Made by a program: the position numbers and the translations under genes
Shown: positions 35,909 through 44,350 of the stretch, piece by piece
How the letters are laid out: the number at the start of each line of letters is the position of its first letter
Position numbering within the stretch: the stretch's first letter is position 1
Notes under the pieces: generated by a model
What the model was told of the DNA's origin: nothing
Databases searched by the model: none
What the model saw: only the letters and a program-made list of their open reading frames with translations
Assembly: GCA_963773085.1 (NCBI GenBank)
Contig: CAVYZS010000006.1
Location: 1 to 64,000, forward strand
From: JAENVT01 sp963773085
Lineage (GTDB): Bacteria; Actinomycetota; Acidimicrobiia; Acidimicrobiales; Ilumatobacteraceae
Length of the DNA stretch: 64,000 nucleotides
Direction of reading: 5' to 3'

Positions 35909-36963
35909 GCGCGTCCACCGATCCTGGACGCAGCCGTCGACGCGGTCACCGGCTCCGCCGGTGGTTCAGCGTCGCCGGTGGCGGTCGCTGTGTGGTTCAC
36001 GTTGTACCAGTTGAATCTGCGCTGGTGGAACTGGGTGGTGTTCGACGTGGTCGGTCTCGATCCGGACACCCGTGTCGGCGGGTCGGTGCACTTCTTCTTC
36101 TACGACATCACCAAGATCGCCCTGCTTGCTGACCGGCGTGATCTTCGTCGTCACGGTGCTGCGCAGCTTCATGTCGGTCGAACGCACCCGCGCCCTGCTC
36201 GGCGGCAAGCGCGAGGGCGTCGGGCAACGTCGCGGCCGCCGGACTCGGTGTCGTCACGCCGTTCTGCTCGTGCTCGGCCGTGCCGGCGTTCATCGGGTTC
36301 GTCGCTGCCGGCGTCCCGCTCGGTGTCACCCTGAGCTTCCTGATCGCCAGCCCGCTGGTGAACGAGGTCGCGATCGTGTTGCTGTTCGGCCTGTTCGGCT
36401 GGAAGGTCACCGCCTTGTACATCGTCGGCGGGATGGTCATCGCCATCGTCGCCGGCGCCGTGCTCGGTCGGCTGCGGCTGGAACGATGGGTCGAGCCGTT
36501 CGTGTTCGAGACCCGCCTGCGCGGCAAGGTCATCGACCCCTCGGCCGGGCTGTCGTGGGACGACCGTCTGCTGATGGGGCGCGAGGAGGTCGTCAGCATC
36601 CTGCGCAAGATCTGGCCGTACCTCCTCGTCGGGATCGGGCTCGGCGCCGTCATCCACGGCTGGCTCCCGGCCGACTGGTTCGCCGCACATGCGACCGGCT
36701 GGTGGGGTGTCCCGCTCGCCGTCGTCATCGGTGTCCCGCTCTACTCCAACGCGGCCGGCGTGTTGCCGCTCGTCGAGGCACTGCACGACAAGGGCCTGCC
36801 GATGGGCACCGTGCTGGCATTCATGATGAGCGTCGTCGCGTTGTCGACTCCGGAGATGATCCTGCTTCGCCGCGTCCTCAAGCCAAAGCTCATCGCCACG
36901 TACTTCGGCGTCGTCGCCGCGTCGATCCTGGGCATCGGCTTCCTGTTCAACCTCCTCATCTGA
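35905..36963 (+). CDS. YraQ/ArsP-type permease, frameshifts in N-terminal third
   Basis: Corrected, this is about 352 residues with 8-9 membrane helices. From 36280 the frame is clean: PAFIGFVAAGVPLGVTLSFL, SPLVNEVAIVLLFGLFGW, IGVPLYSNAAGVLPLVEAL, STPEMILLRRVLKPKLIATY. Before that, indels near 36125 and 36230 split WFTLYQLNLRWWNWVVFDV, LTGVIFVVTVLRSFMSVER and GVVTPFCSCSAVPAFIGF. CxCS in the latter is the family's conserved motif. DUF318/YraQ permeases export organoarsenicals or unknown substrates and are usually paired with a small thioredoxin, as here. Confidence 0.8.
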
Positions 36964-36974
36964 AAGGCACCACC

Positions 36975-37212
36975 ATGGACATCAAGATCCTCGGCACCGG
37001 CTGCACCAAGTGCCAGACCCTCGAGCAGGCTCACCCATGACGCCGTCGACCAACTCGGGCTCGACGCCACGTTCGAGAAGGTCACCGACCCCGGCGAGAT
37101 CGCCTCATGGGGCGTCATGGCAACCCCCGCCCTCGTCATCGACGACGAAGTCGTGCTGTCGGGCCGGGTTCCGAGCGTGGATGACATCAAGAGACTGCTG
37201 ACCGCACGATGA
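36975..37212 (+). CDS. Small thioredoxin-like protein (Thioredoxin_3/TM0996 family), one frameshift
   Basis: MDIKILGTGCTKCQTLEQ holds the CxxC motif of the roughly 77-residue MTH895/TM0996 thioredoxins. An indel near 37030 is needed to reach HDAVDQLGLDATFEKVTD, PGEIASWGVMATPALVIDD and VVLSGRVPSVDDIKRLL. It starts 11 bp after the permease stop. In this family the protein is nearly always next to a YraQ permease and presumably delivers reducing power or substrate to it. Confidence 0.8.
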
Positions 37213-37243
37213 GCCTCCCTCGACGAACACCGCGGTCCGGGAA

Positions 37244-37261
37244 TATACCCAGGGGGGTATA
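37244..37261. promoter_or_regulatory. CstR/CsoR-type operator before thioredoxin gene
   Basis: TATACCC-AGGG-GGGTATA is a perfect inverted repeat with a 4-bp spacer, 53 bp before the thioredoxin ATG. The same ATACCC-N4-GGGTAT pattern is found before the repressor gene and the persulfide operon. Confidence 0.75.
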
Positions 37262-37314
37262 GGTTGGAGCGTGGTGAGGAGCTCCAGGCGGGGCCGTGAC
37301 CGAGAGGACCAGAC

Positions 37315-37662
37315 ATGACAACCGTGATCAAGGCAGACGACCAGGCGAGCTTCCAGCGAGAGGTGCTCGACTCGACCGTGCCCGTCGTCGTGGACTTCTG
37401 GGCGGCGTGGTGCGGGCCGTGTCGGCTGGTCGGCCCCGAGGTCGAGGCGCTGGCCGATCAGTACGGGTCGGCGATCAAGGTCGTGAAGGTCGATGTCGAC
37501 GCGAATCAGGCCGTGGCGCAACGCTACGGCATCCGCGGTATCCCGACCATCGGACTGTTCGAGGGCGGCAAGCTCACCAAGCAGGCGGTGGGTGCCCGCC
37601 CCCGTCACGCGATCGAGAGCGGAGCTGGGCCTAGCCGCTTCGCCACGGCGGGGAAGAGCTGA
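37315..37662 (+). CDS. trxA: Thioredoxin
   Basis: This is a classical thioredoxin: VVVDFWAAWCGPCRLVGPEV with the WCGPC active site, VKVDVDANQAVAQRYGIRGI and PTIGLFEGGKL with the conserved cis-Pro. It has 115 residues in this reading. The last 15 (GAGPSRFATAGKS) look unusual and a compensating indel near 37620 may hide an ordinary end. It carries a CstR-type operator upstream and its stop is 2 bp from the DUF302 gene. In a persulfide regulon thioredoxin would reduce protein persulfides. Confidence 0.9.
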   Translation: MTTVIKADDQASFQREVLDSTVPVVVDFWAAWCGPCRLVGPEVEALADQYGSAIKVVKVDVDANQAVAQRYGIRGIPTIGLFEGGKLTKQAVGARPRHAIESGAGPSRFATAGKS

Positions 37663-37664
37663 CC

Positions 37665-37962
37665 ATGCGCGCCATCGAGACCACTACCAAGCTCCCCATG
37701 GCGGAGGCCGAAGCTGCTGTACGTGAGGCCCTCGCAAGTCAAGGTTTCGGCGTGCTGACCGAGATCGATGTGGCGGCCACGCTGAAAGCCAAGCTCGGCG
37801 TCGACCGCGCACCGTTGAAGATCCTCGGCGCGTGCAACCCGAACGTTCGCGCACCGCGCCCTGGAACTCGACGAGTTCGTGAGCCTGCTCCTGCCGTGCA
37901 ACGTGGTGCTCGCCGACACCGGTGACGGCACCAGAATCACCGCCGTCGACCCGCAGAGTTGA
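37665..37962 (+). CDS. DUF302 protein, one frameshift
   Basis: MRAIETTTKLPMAEAEAAVR, EALASQGFGVLTEIDVAATL and RAPLKILGACNP are the DUF302 pattern. One extra base near 37845 is needed to continue FAHRALELDEFVSLLLPCNV and VLADTGDGTRITAVDP. The two Cys are conserved in the family. DUF302 proteins are common beside thioredoxins and rhodaneses in sulfur and redox operons, but no activity is known. The stop overlaps the next gene by TGATG. Confidence 0.8.
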
Positions 37963-38396
37963 TGACCGGTGAGGCTTTCCAGCTCCTCGCGAAAGAGGCG
38001 GCAGGATCTCTCGCTGCTGCGCTTGCTGCCGTGCCGTTGGCATAGGTTAGGGCGCAGCGGGGGAGTCGTGCTGGCTGCGGTGGGCGCAGTTCACCTCGGC
38101 GGGGCGCTCACCGCACAGCCAGTCCCCAAGGCTGACACCGGTGTGGTCGCCAATGGGATCTATCGATACACACGTCATCCGATCCGATCTACACCGGTCT
38201 ACTGCTCTACGGAGCCGGCTCGGTGTTCGTGACCCGACATCCGGCATGCCTGGTCGCTGCCGCGGGCCTGACGGCGCTGCTCATGACGAAGGCCCGGTGG
38301 GAGGAATCCATGCTGATCCGCAGCGCGCCCGACTATCGCAAGTACGCACAGCGGACAGGGCGATTCGTACCCGGAGTCGGCCGACTTCGGACCTGA
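37962..38396 (+). pseudogene. ICMT/PEMT-like membrane methyltransferase, frameshifted
   Basis: Pieces of a small isoprenylcysteine-carboxyl-methyltransferase-like protein: MTGEAFQLLAKEAAGSLAA from 37962, VVLAAVGAVHLGGALTAQP and GVVANGIYRYTRHPI in a second frame, and IYTGLLLYGAGSVFVTRH, KARWEESMLIRSAPDYRKY in a third, ending RTGRFVPGVGRLRT. The RHP and E-x-x-L motifs of the family's SAM site are kept. Indels near 38040 and 38188 break it. Substrate unknown; it is the last gene of the thioredoxin/DUF302 cluster. Confidence 0.65.
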
Positions 38397-38687
38397 TTCC
38401 GGTCCGGGGTTCGGTGGCGGGAGGGCCGGCACGCGACATATCTCCGGACCATTGGTCCAGCCGTTGTGCAAGCCTTCGCGGTTGGAACTCGGTGCGGGGC
38501 TCGTGGCATGTCATTGCCACAGAAAGCGGTCGAACGACATTGGTTTCCAGCCCTCCTCGGTGACGAAACGAAGGTCTGTAACGACAGACCACGCCCAGTT
38601 GGCCTTGAAACCTCGAACGCCGCACACCCTTCGCCCACAGAGTCACGGAGAGCCGAACGGCATGGGTGAGCGGGCGAAGCCGCTGGT

Positions 38688-40853
38688 CTAGTGGGAGAAA
38701 TGAACCCGGGGGAGTCGTTTGTCGAGCCAGGCTGGAATCCACCAGTTCCGTTCGCCGAGGAGTTTCATCAGCGATGGGACGAGCATCATGCGCACGACGG
38801 TGGCATCGAGGAGGACGGCGAGTGCGAGTGTGATGCCGAGTTCAGTGGGTGGGATCGGTCCGGTGACACCGAAGGCGATGAACACGACGATCATGATCAG
38901 GGCGGCGTTGGTGATCGGACGTCCGGTGCGGGCAATGCCGTCGCGGATTGCGAGTTGTGTGTCGCCTGTGGCTTCGTAACGTTCGCGGATCGCGGCGAGC
39001 AGGAACAGCTGGTAGTCCATCGACAGCCCGAACAGCAGAGCGAAGAAGAACAGTGGTGCCCAGGCGTCGACGAAGCCCTGCGGGTGGAGGCCGATCAGGC
39101 CGGCGCCGAACCCGTGCTGGAACACGAGCGTTGCGAACCCGAATGCGGCACCGACGCTGATGAAGTTCAACAGGATGGATGAGATGGCCAGGGCGAGGCT
39201 GCGGAATACGATCAAGAGCAGCATGAATGCGACGATGGTGATCACGGCGATTGCGATTGGAGCATGGCTGGTGAGGACGTCGGTGAGGTCGTAGTTCTGT
39301 GCTGCGGGACCTCCGACGGAAGCGCTCGGCGCGGTGTCCGCGATCGAGGTTCGGAGGCGGCCGATGAGATCGGAGGTTGAAGCGTCGTCGACGGCGGTCG
39401 ACGGCGTGATCCGCACCACGGTGCGCCCCGTCGTTGCAGATGGTTCGGCGACGATACGGGCGTCGACGACACCGGTATCGGCCTGGGCGGTGGCGATGAC
39501 CTGTGGCGCCTCGCCGGCGTCAACGGTGACGAACAGGGGAGCGGCCGCGCCGGGTCCGAATGCAGTAACGAGCATCTCGTAGCCGTCACGGCTGGAACGA
39601 CCCTCGTCGACGACCCGCGCGCCGGGCATGCCGAGGCGCATCCCGAACGCCGGGGCTGCGAGGAGGAGCAGGAGACCGAGGCCGGTGGCGAGGGTGATGC
39701 CTGGGCGTTTCATCGCCCTGGCGGTCCAGCGGGTCCAGCGGCCTTCGGCGGCGCGGTCCGGGTCGTCCTCGGCGCTGGCGACGAGAACTCGGTCACCGAG
39801 CGAGACGAGCACGGCGGGCAGCAGGGTGAGTGAGGCGGCGGCGACGGCGACGACGGAGAAGATCATGCCCAGCGCCATCGAGCGGAAGACCATCACGGGG
39901 ACGAGGAACACTGCGGCGAGCGATAACACGACGGTGAGAGCCGAGAGGAAGACGGCCTTGCCGGCTGAGTCGAGCGTCGAGGCCATTGCTTCGGCTGCGT
40001 CCTTGCCGTCCTCTCGTTCTTCGCGGTAGCGGGAGACGATGAACAGCGCGTAGTCGATGCCGACGGCGAGGCCGATCATCATCGAGAAATTCATCGACCA
40101 GACCGACAGCGGTGTGAACGAGGTGGCCAGGTGGAGCGCGGCGAACCCGACTGCGATGCCGGAGACAGCAAGGATCAGAGGGAGTCCGGCGGCCATTGCC
40201 GAGCCGAAGGCGATGAACAGAAGGATCAACGTCGGCAGACCCGACAGCAGTTCGGCCTTGTGTAGGGCCTGCTCGTTGGAGTTGTTGAAGTCGCTCCACA
40301 CCGGCCACTCACCGGTGACCTCGGCGCGGGCTCCAGCGGGCAACGTCAACGCCGAGACGCGGTCGATGACCAGCCCTGCTGATTCGGGCCGTTGGGCGTC
40401 GCTGGTGGCGGCGAGTTCCACCGGGACGAGGGCAGTGCGGCCGTCCTGTGAGATCAGGCCGGCGCTGGCTGGCATGGCGAGGGGATCGGCCACCGCCTGC
40501 ACGCCCTCGGCGCCGGCGAGTCCCAGCACGATGGCCTTGACCGCTGTTGGATCGCTGGAGATGGGCGTGGATTGGTGGATGACCACCACGGCTGCTTCGG
40601 CGCCCACCTTGGGGAAGTCAGTACGGAGTTCGTCGCGTACCCGTTGGGCGATCGAGCCCTGCGCTTCCCAGCCGGCACCCGAGAGTGCGCCGCTCACCGA
40701 GACGGCCAGAGGCGCCGCAGCGAATGCGGCGATCAGCCACAGCAGCATCACGGGTTTGCGGCGCCGGGCTGAGAAGCGGCCGAGCCGCGCGAACCAATGG
40801 TCAGGCGGTGCGGATTCGTCGACGGGTGGTGTGTCGAGCGTGGACATTGACAT
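38688..40853 (-). CDS. MMPL/RND-family transporter
   Basis: An intact 721-residue protein with the duplicated MMPL plan: one N-terminal helix (KPVMLLWLIAAFAAAPLAVS), a large extracytoplasmic loop (about 60-180), helices 2-6 including SMMIGLAVGIDYALFIVSRY, a second loop, and five more helices with LFGLSMDYQLFLLAAIRERY. The two GxxxDY signatures are the proton-relay positions of the family. It exports lipids or small toxic compounds using the proton gradient. It follows the CstR-like gene by 63 bp on the same strand, so it should be under that repressor and its tandem operators. Confidence 0.9.
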   Translation of the reverse strand: MSMSTLDTPPVDESAPPDHWFARLGRFSARRRKPVMLLWLIAAFAAAPLAVSVSGALSGAGWEAQGSIAQRVRDELRTDFPKVGAEAAVVVIHQSTPISSDPTAVKAIVLGLAGAEGVQAVADPLAMPASAGLISQDGRTALVPVELAATSDAQRPESAGLVIDRVSALTLPAGARAEVTGEWPVWSDFNNSNEQALHKAELLSGLPTLILLFIAFGSAMAAGLPLILAVSGIAVGFAALHLATSFTPLSVWSMNFSMMIGLAVGIDYALFIVSRYREEREDGKDAAEAMASTLDSAGKAVFLSALTVVLSLAAVFLVPVMVFRSMALGMIFSVVAVAAASLTLLPAVLVSLGDRVLVASAEDDPDRAAEGRWTRWTARAMKRPGITLATGLGLLLLLAAPAFGMRLGMPGARVVDEGRSSRDGYEMLVTAFGPGAAAPLFVTVDAGEAPQVIATAQADTGVVDARIVAEPSATTGRTVVRITPSTAVDDASTSDLIGRLRTSIADTAPSASVGGPAAQNYDLTDVLTSHAPIAIAVITIVAFMLLLIVFRSLALAISSILLNFISVGAAFGFATLVFQHGFGAGLIGLHPQGFVDAWAPLFFFALLFGLSMDYQLFLLAAIRERYEATGDTQLAIRDGIARTGRPITNAALIMIVVFIAFGVTGPIPPTELGITLALAVLLDATVVRMMLVPSLMKLLGERNWWIPAWLDKRLPRVHFSH

Positions 40854-40916
40854 GGTGATGGACTCCGGAGGTGACGGATGCGTGTTCGAGTAGCTAGAGA
40901 TCGGGGGTTGAGACGG

Positions 40917-41186
40917 TCAGGCGAGCTTCATGAACATGCGCTGTACGTCAGCGAGTGAATTGCCCTCGCTATCGGATTCCTCGGGGTGGGCGATGCACCA
41001 GGTGAGCCCATTGGCCACGAGAAGAAAACCGGCCTGGTCGAGCGCCTTTCGCGCCGCCGTGATCTGCGTCAGAACGTCACGGCAATCACGGTCCCCCGCC
41101 AGCATCTGCTGCACACCGCGAACCTGGCCCTCGATCCGGCGAAGGCGTCGGTTGAGATCGGCGATCACATCCTCGGGGATGTCCAT
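40917..41186 (-). CDS. cstR: CsoR/CstR-family repressor, CstR-like
   Basis: This is an 89-residue DUF156 protein: VIADLNRRLRRIEGQVRGVQ and QITAARKALDQAGFLLVANG. Cys35 (DRDCRDVL) and Cys64 (LTWCIAHPEE) are kept. The third copper ligand of CsoR, a His four residues before the second Cys, is Gly60 here. Loss of that His with both Cys kept is the hallmark of CstR, which senses persulfides by cross-linking its two Cys. Two tandem palindromes lie upstream, so it is probably autoregulated. The symbol follows this reading; biochemical proof is lacking. Confidence 0.8.
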   Translation of the reverse strand: MDIPEDVIADLNRRLRRIEGQVRGVQQMLAGDRDCRDVLTQITAARKALDQAGFLLVANGLTWCIAHPEESDSEGNSLADVQRMFMKLA

Positions 41187-41208
41187 GTGTGCGACCCTTC
41201 CTGATCAA

Positions 41209-41250
41209 TATACCTAGAGGGGTATCCTAGCAATACCCCCATGGGTATAC
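41209..41250. promoter_or_regulatory. Two tandem CstR/CsoR-type operators
   Basis: TATACC-TAGA-GGGGTAT-type site at 41209-41226 and ATACCC-CCAT-GGGTAT at 41233-41248, immediately upstream of the repressor start at 41186. Spacing of the two sites (24 bp centre to centre, about two helical turns) allows two tetramers to bind the same face. Confidence 0.75.
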
Positions 41251-41291
41251 AACGTCGATCTTTCGACGCGACGCCCCTGTCGACGGACGGA

Positions 41292-41987
41292 TCAGAGTCG
41301 ATCGGTAGATGGATAGGGGGCGCTGAGCCAACGCAACGACTCGACGGAGCCCTGAAGGTTGAGCCGGCGCCAGAGCACCGGGTTGTCGGTGGACTGGCTG
41401 GCGTGGCAGGAGATCGCTTCGTCTTGGAGCGCTCGATCGACCTCAATCACCAGATCGATCTCAGACGGCTCACGTCCTAGGAACCCGGTACCGAACTCAT
41501 CATTCAACGCCGCGGCAATCGAGATGGGTAGCGCCCACGCAAGCACCGCTACACCGAGACGTTCGCCGGCTGCCAGCGCGGCCTCGGTGGCGCGTTGGTG
41601 ATCCGGGTGCCCCGTGATTCCACCTTGATCGAACACCAGAAAGCAATCGACAGGATCCAGCACGGCAGACGCCTCCACCTCAAGGCAGAGCTCCTCCAGA
41701 GACGCTTCCGACAGTGCTGCGTCCGGGTATGACAGCAGCCGGACTGAGGTGACACCGAGGACCGCTGCCGCCGCGGCGAGTTCGGCGGCCCGCACGACCC
41801 TCAACTCGACGCCGCCGACGCCAAGCGTCGAGGCTTCGCCGTGAGTGAAGCACAGGGCTCGGGTCTGGATGCCGAGTCCGGCGAACGTCGACAGCACTGC
41901 ACCGAGCCCGAACGACTCGTCGTCAGGGTGAGCGCACACCGCGAGCACCGACCGATACGGGAACTCCCGACCTGGAAGGCCGGCCAT
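41292..41987 (-). CDS. PIG-L/LmbE-family deacetylase
   Basis: The zinc-binding motif VCAHPDDESFG appears near residue 17, followed by GHPDHQRATEAALAAG (second metal His) near 130; 231 residues. Such enzymes remove acetyl groups from GlcNAc-type substrates; actinobacterial relatives include MshB and Mca of mycothiol metabolism, though this one lacks features that would place it there. It starts directly after the stop of the membrane protein gene upstream, so the two form an operon. Confidence 0.85.
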   Translation of the reverse strand: MAGLPGREFPYRSVLAVCAHPDDESFGLGAVLSTFAGLGIQTRALCFTHGEASTLGVGGVELRVVRAAELAAAAAVLGVTSVRLLSYPDAALSEASLEELCLEVEASAVLDPVDCFLVFDQGGITGHPDHQRATEAALAAGERLGVAVLAWALPISIAAALNDEFGTGFLGREPSEIDLVIEVDRALQDEAISCHASQSTDNPVLWRRLNLQGSVESLRWLSAPYPSTDRL

Positions 41988-41988
41988 G

Positions 41989-43053
41989 TCAGGCCGTTCC
42001 TTCCGCTGCCACCCGGGGCAGCGTGCCTCGGTGAGAGCGAAGGGCGCCGATCGCCAATCCACCGACCAACGCGGGAAGGAGCGTTCCCGCTGCCCGGTAG
42101 ACGAGAGTCGCGGCCAAGGCGTCGTCGAGTGGCGCTCCGAACCGGTGCAGGATTGCCGGGATCGCCGCTTCGACCAGACCGAGTCCACTCGGTAACAGCG
42201 GCACCCAACTGGCCATCGTGCCGACCGTGGCAGCGAGGAGGGCGAGTTCAGGGTGGATGTGCAAATCGGCGGCGTGACAGGTCGCCCACAAGACTGCGGC
42301 ATCCGCCAGGACAGCGAGCCCAGACACCACTGCGAGTCGGACCCGATTTCTCGCTGGGCCAACCGTGGCCATCGCCTCAGCGTGCCAGACATGGGCATCC
42401 AACCGGCGATCCTGACCAGGTGGTGGTTGAGGTCGGCGGATGTGGATCGCGTTGAGCAGCTTTGCGACTCGCGCCGCACTGCTCGGCCGACGCGCCAGCA
42501 TCGCAGAGCCGACCAATCCCAGGAGAACCACGAACGCGACGATCATGAACGGCCACGAGTCGCGGAACGCGAGATGACCGAGCGCTACCACGAGGATCAG
42601 GTCGATCGCTGCAACGGCGTAGAACGTCCGTTGGGCGAACCACTCCGAAAACCCGAACGTGAGGTGAGCCTGTCGCTTCGATCGTCCCCTGCGGCGAAGC
42701 TCGCCGCTGGCAATCGCCAACCCTTCCGCTGGAGCTGCCGGCGTGACTGCCCCGAATCCGTACACGACCAGCGCGAATCCGAAGGCCGTGGCGGCCCCAA
42801 GCGGTCCCGAACGTCGGCCGAGCCACAGCAGTTGTAGACCGTAAAGTCCGATTCGAATGGCTGCCATGGCAATGGCGAGAACTACGAACCCGCCGCGCAT
42901 TCGCCGAACGGCATCGATTGCGTCGCCGACCCCACCGGCGGTAGACACCACCAGCAAGATCGCCGCGCCGCCCACCAGTAATCCGATCGCTAGCTTGACC
43001 ATCGGATGCAGTCGTCGGTGCGACAGCGCCCGATCTGGGCCACGTTCCTCCAT
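41989..43053 (-). CDS. Lysylphosphatidylglycerol synthetase/UPF0104-like membrane protein
   Basis: This 354-residue protein has 7-8 transmembrane helices. Family features: YGFGAVTPAAPAEGLAIASG (the conserved P-x-x-xG-E region) and WVPLLPSGLGLVEAAIPAIL. Proteins of this type (AglD/MprF-flippase-like) move or modify polyprenyl- or glycero-lipids. Coupled to a PIG-L deacetylase, a role in lipid-linked glycan modification is a fair inference. ATG at 43053 is followed by a basic stretch before helix 1. Confidence 0.8.
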   Translation of the reverse strand: MEERGPDRALSHRRLHPMVKLAIGLLVGGAAILLVVSTAGGVGDAIDAVRRMRGGFVVLAIAMAAIRIGLYGLQLLWLGRRSGPLGAATAFGFALVVYGFGAVTPAAPAEGLAIASGELRRRGRSKRQAHLTFGFSEWFAQRTFYAVAAIDLILVVALGHLAFRDSWPFMIVAFVVLLGLVGSAMLARRPSSAARVAKLLNAIHIRRPQPPPGQDRRLDAHVWHAEAMATVGPARNRVRLAVVSGLAVLADAAVLWATCHAADLHIHPELALLAATVGTMASWVPLLPSGLGLVEAAIPAILHRFGAPLDDALAATLVYRAAGTLLPALVGGLAIGALRSHRGTLPRVAAEGTA

Positions 43054-43191
43054 CAGATTGGCTGAGCCGGACTGATGGCGATGGATTCGATCAGTCTCCG
43101 CTTCATTGTTGATAGCTCGATGGTACGACCCGACGTACTGTGGTCGACAGGGCCGAATGTCGTGGTCGCAGCGGGGATCACGAGACAGCGC

Positions 43192-44001
43192 TCAACGAAG
43201 CGCGAGGCCGGATCGGACGGCTGTGTAGATCGCAACGACTATGAGGAGTCCGACGAACCAGCGTTGCAAAGAGGTGGAGTCGCGGGTGCTGGCCAGGCGG
43301 CTGCCGAGGATGACACCAAGGAGGCTGGCGATCGTGAAAGGGATGACGGTGCCCCATTCGATAGATCCGGCCTGAAGTCGCGTGGTCAGTGCGACGGCGG
43401 AGTTGATGGTGATAACCAAGAGTGAGGTGCCGATGGCTTCGGGCATCGTGAACCCGAGTGCAAGCACGAGGGCGGGGACGATGACGAAGCCGCCACCGAC
43501 GCCGAAGAACCCCGTGAGGAACCCGACGATGGTGCCGGCGATGATGACCTTGAGGGCGGTCATCGGTTCGATGCGGATGGTGGCCGCAGCGGGCGATACG
43601 ACGGCCGCGCCGACGGACAAATGAGGGGCGACCTTCGGGGTAGTTCGGGCTCGTCGCCACATACCGTAAGCGGCGATCATCATCAGCCCGGAGAAGGCGA
43701 GCAGCAGCACGTTGGGGTCGGCTGCCTTGTTCCAGTGTGACCCGAGCAGGGACCCGCCGATGCCGGCGAGCCCGAAGATTGTGCCGGCGGCGAAACGCAC
43801 CCTGCGAGCGCGCCAGTGCGGCACGATGCCAATCAGGGCGGTCAAGGCGACGAGGACGAGTGATGTTGTGGTGGCGTGCTTGGGTGTCTGGCCGGCGGCG
43901 TAGACGAGGGCGGGGACTGCGAGTATCGAGCCGCCCCCACCGAGCGCGCCAAGCGAGATACCGATGAGGAACCCCAATGGTGAAGCGAGAAGGGCACGCA
44001 T
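43192..44001 (-). CDS. TauE/SafE-family permease (sulfite/organosulfur exporter-like)
   Basis: Intact, 269 residues, eight helices in two repeats: FLIGISLGALGGGGSILAVP, then TGFFGVGGGFVIVPALVLAL, the duplicated GxGGG motif of the family. It is the third gene of the persulfide operon, 7 bp after the rhodanese gene. TauE-type proteins there export sulfite or thiosulfate formed by persulfide oxidation. Confidence 0.9.
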   Translation of the reverse strand: MRALLASPLGFLIGISLGALGGGGSILAVPALVYAAGQTPKHATTTSLVLVALTALIGIVPHWRARRVRFAAGTIFGLAGIGGSLLGSHWNKAADPNVLLLAFSGLMMIAAYGMWRRARTTPKVAPHLSVGAAVVSPAAATIRIEPMTALKVIIAGTIVGFLTGFFGVGGGFVIVPALVLALGFTMPEAIGTSLLVITINSAVALTTRLQAGSIEWGTVIPFTIASLLGVILGSRLASTRDSTSLQRWFVGLLIVVAIYTAVRSGLALR

Positions 44002-44008
44002 GTAAGGC

Positions 44009-44350
44009 TCAGATCACGATGCCGGGGTTGCCGGCATGGTTGATCGTCGGGTGGCCCGAACTCGCCCACACATGCATCCCGCCGGTCATGTTGACGGCGT
44101 CGAAGCCTTGATCTTGAAGCCATGCGGTGACCCGAGCGGACCGATTCCCGGAGCGGCAGATGCAGATCACGCGCCGTTTTCGGTCGAGTTCTCCGACACG
44201 CCCGGCGAGCTCGCTCATCGGGATGTGGACTGCAGTGGGTGCGTGTCCGCTCATCCATTCCTCGTACTCGCGTACATCGAGCAGGAGGCATTCGGGCGCG
44301 GCGGTGACGGCAACGTCAGCGTCGACGGTGGGGAGTGTCGTCGGGTCCAT
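44009..44350 (-). CDS. Single-domain rhodanese
   Basis: This 113-residue protein has a full rhodanese fold: VTAAPECLLLDVREYEEWMS, GHAPTAVHIPMSELAG, and the active-site loop ICRSGNRSARV with the catalytic Cys, then GFDAVNMTGGMHVW. It transfers sulfane sulfur between thiols. It overlaps the end of the large MBL-rhodanese gene, so sulfur can be passed within one operon. Confidence 0.95.
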   Translation of the reverse strand: MDPTTLPTVDADVAVTAAPECLLLDVREYEEWMSGHAPTAVHIPMSELAGRVGELDRKRRVICICRSGNRSARVTAWLQDQGFDAVNMTGGMHVWASSGHPTINHAGNPGIVI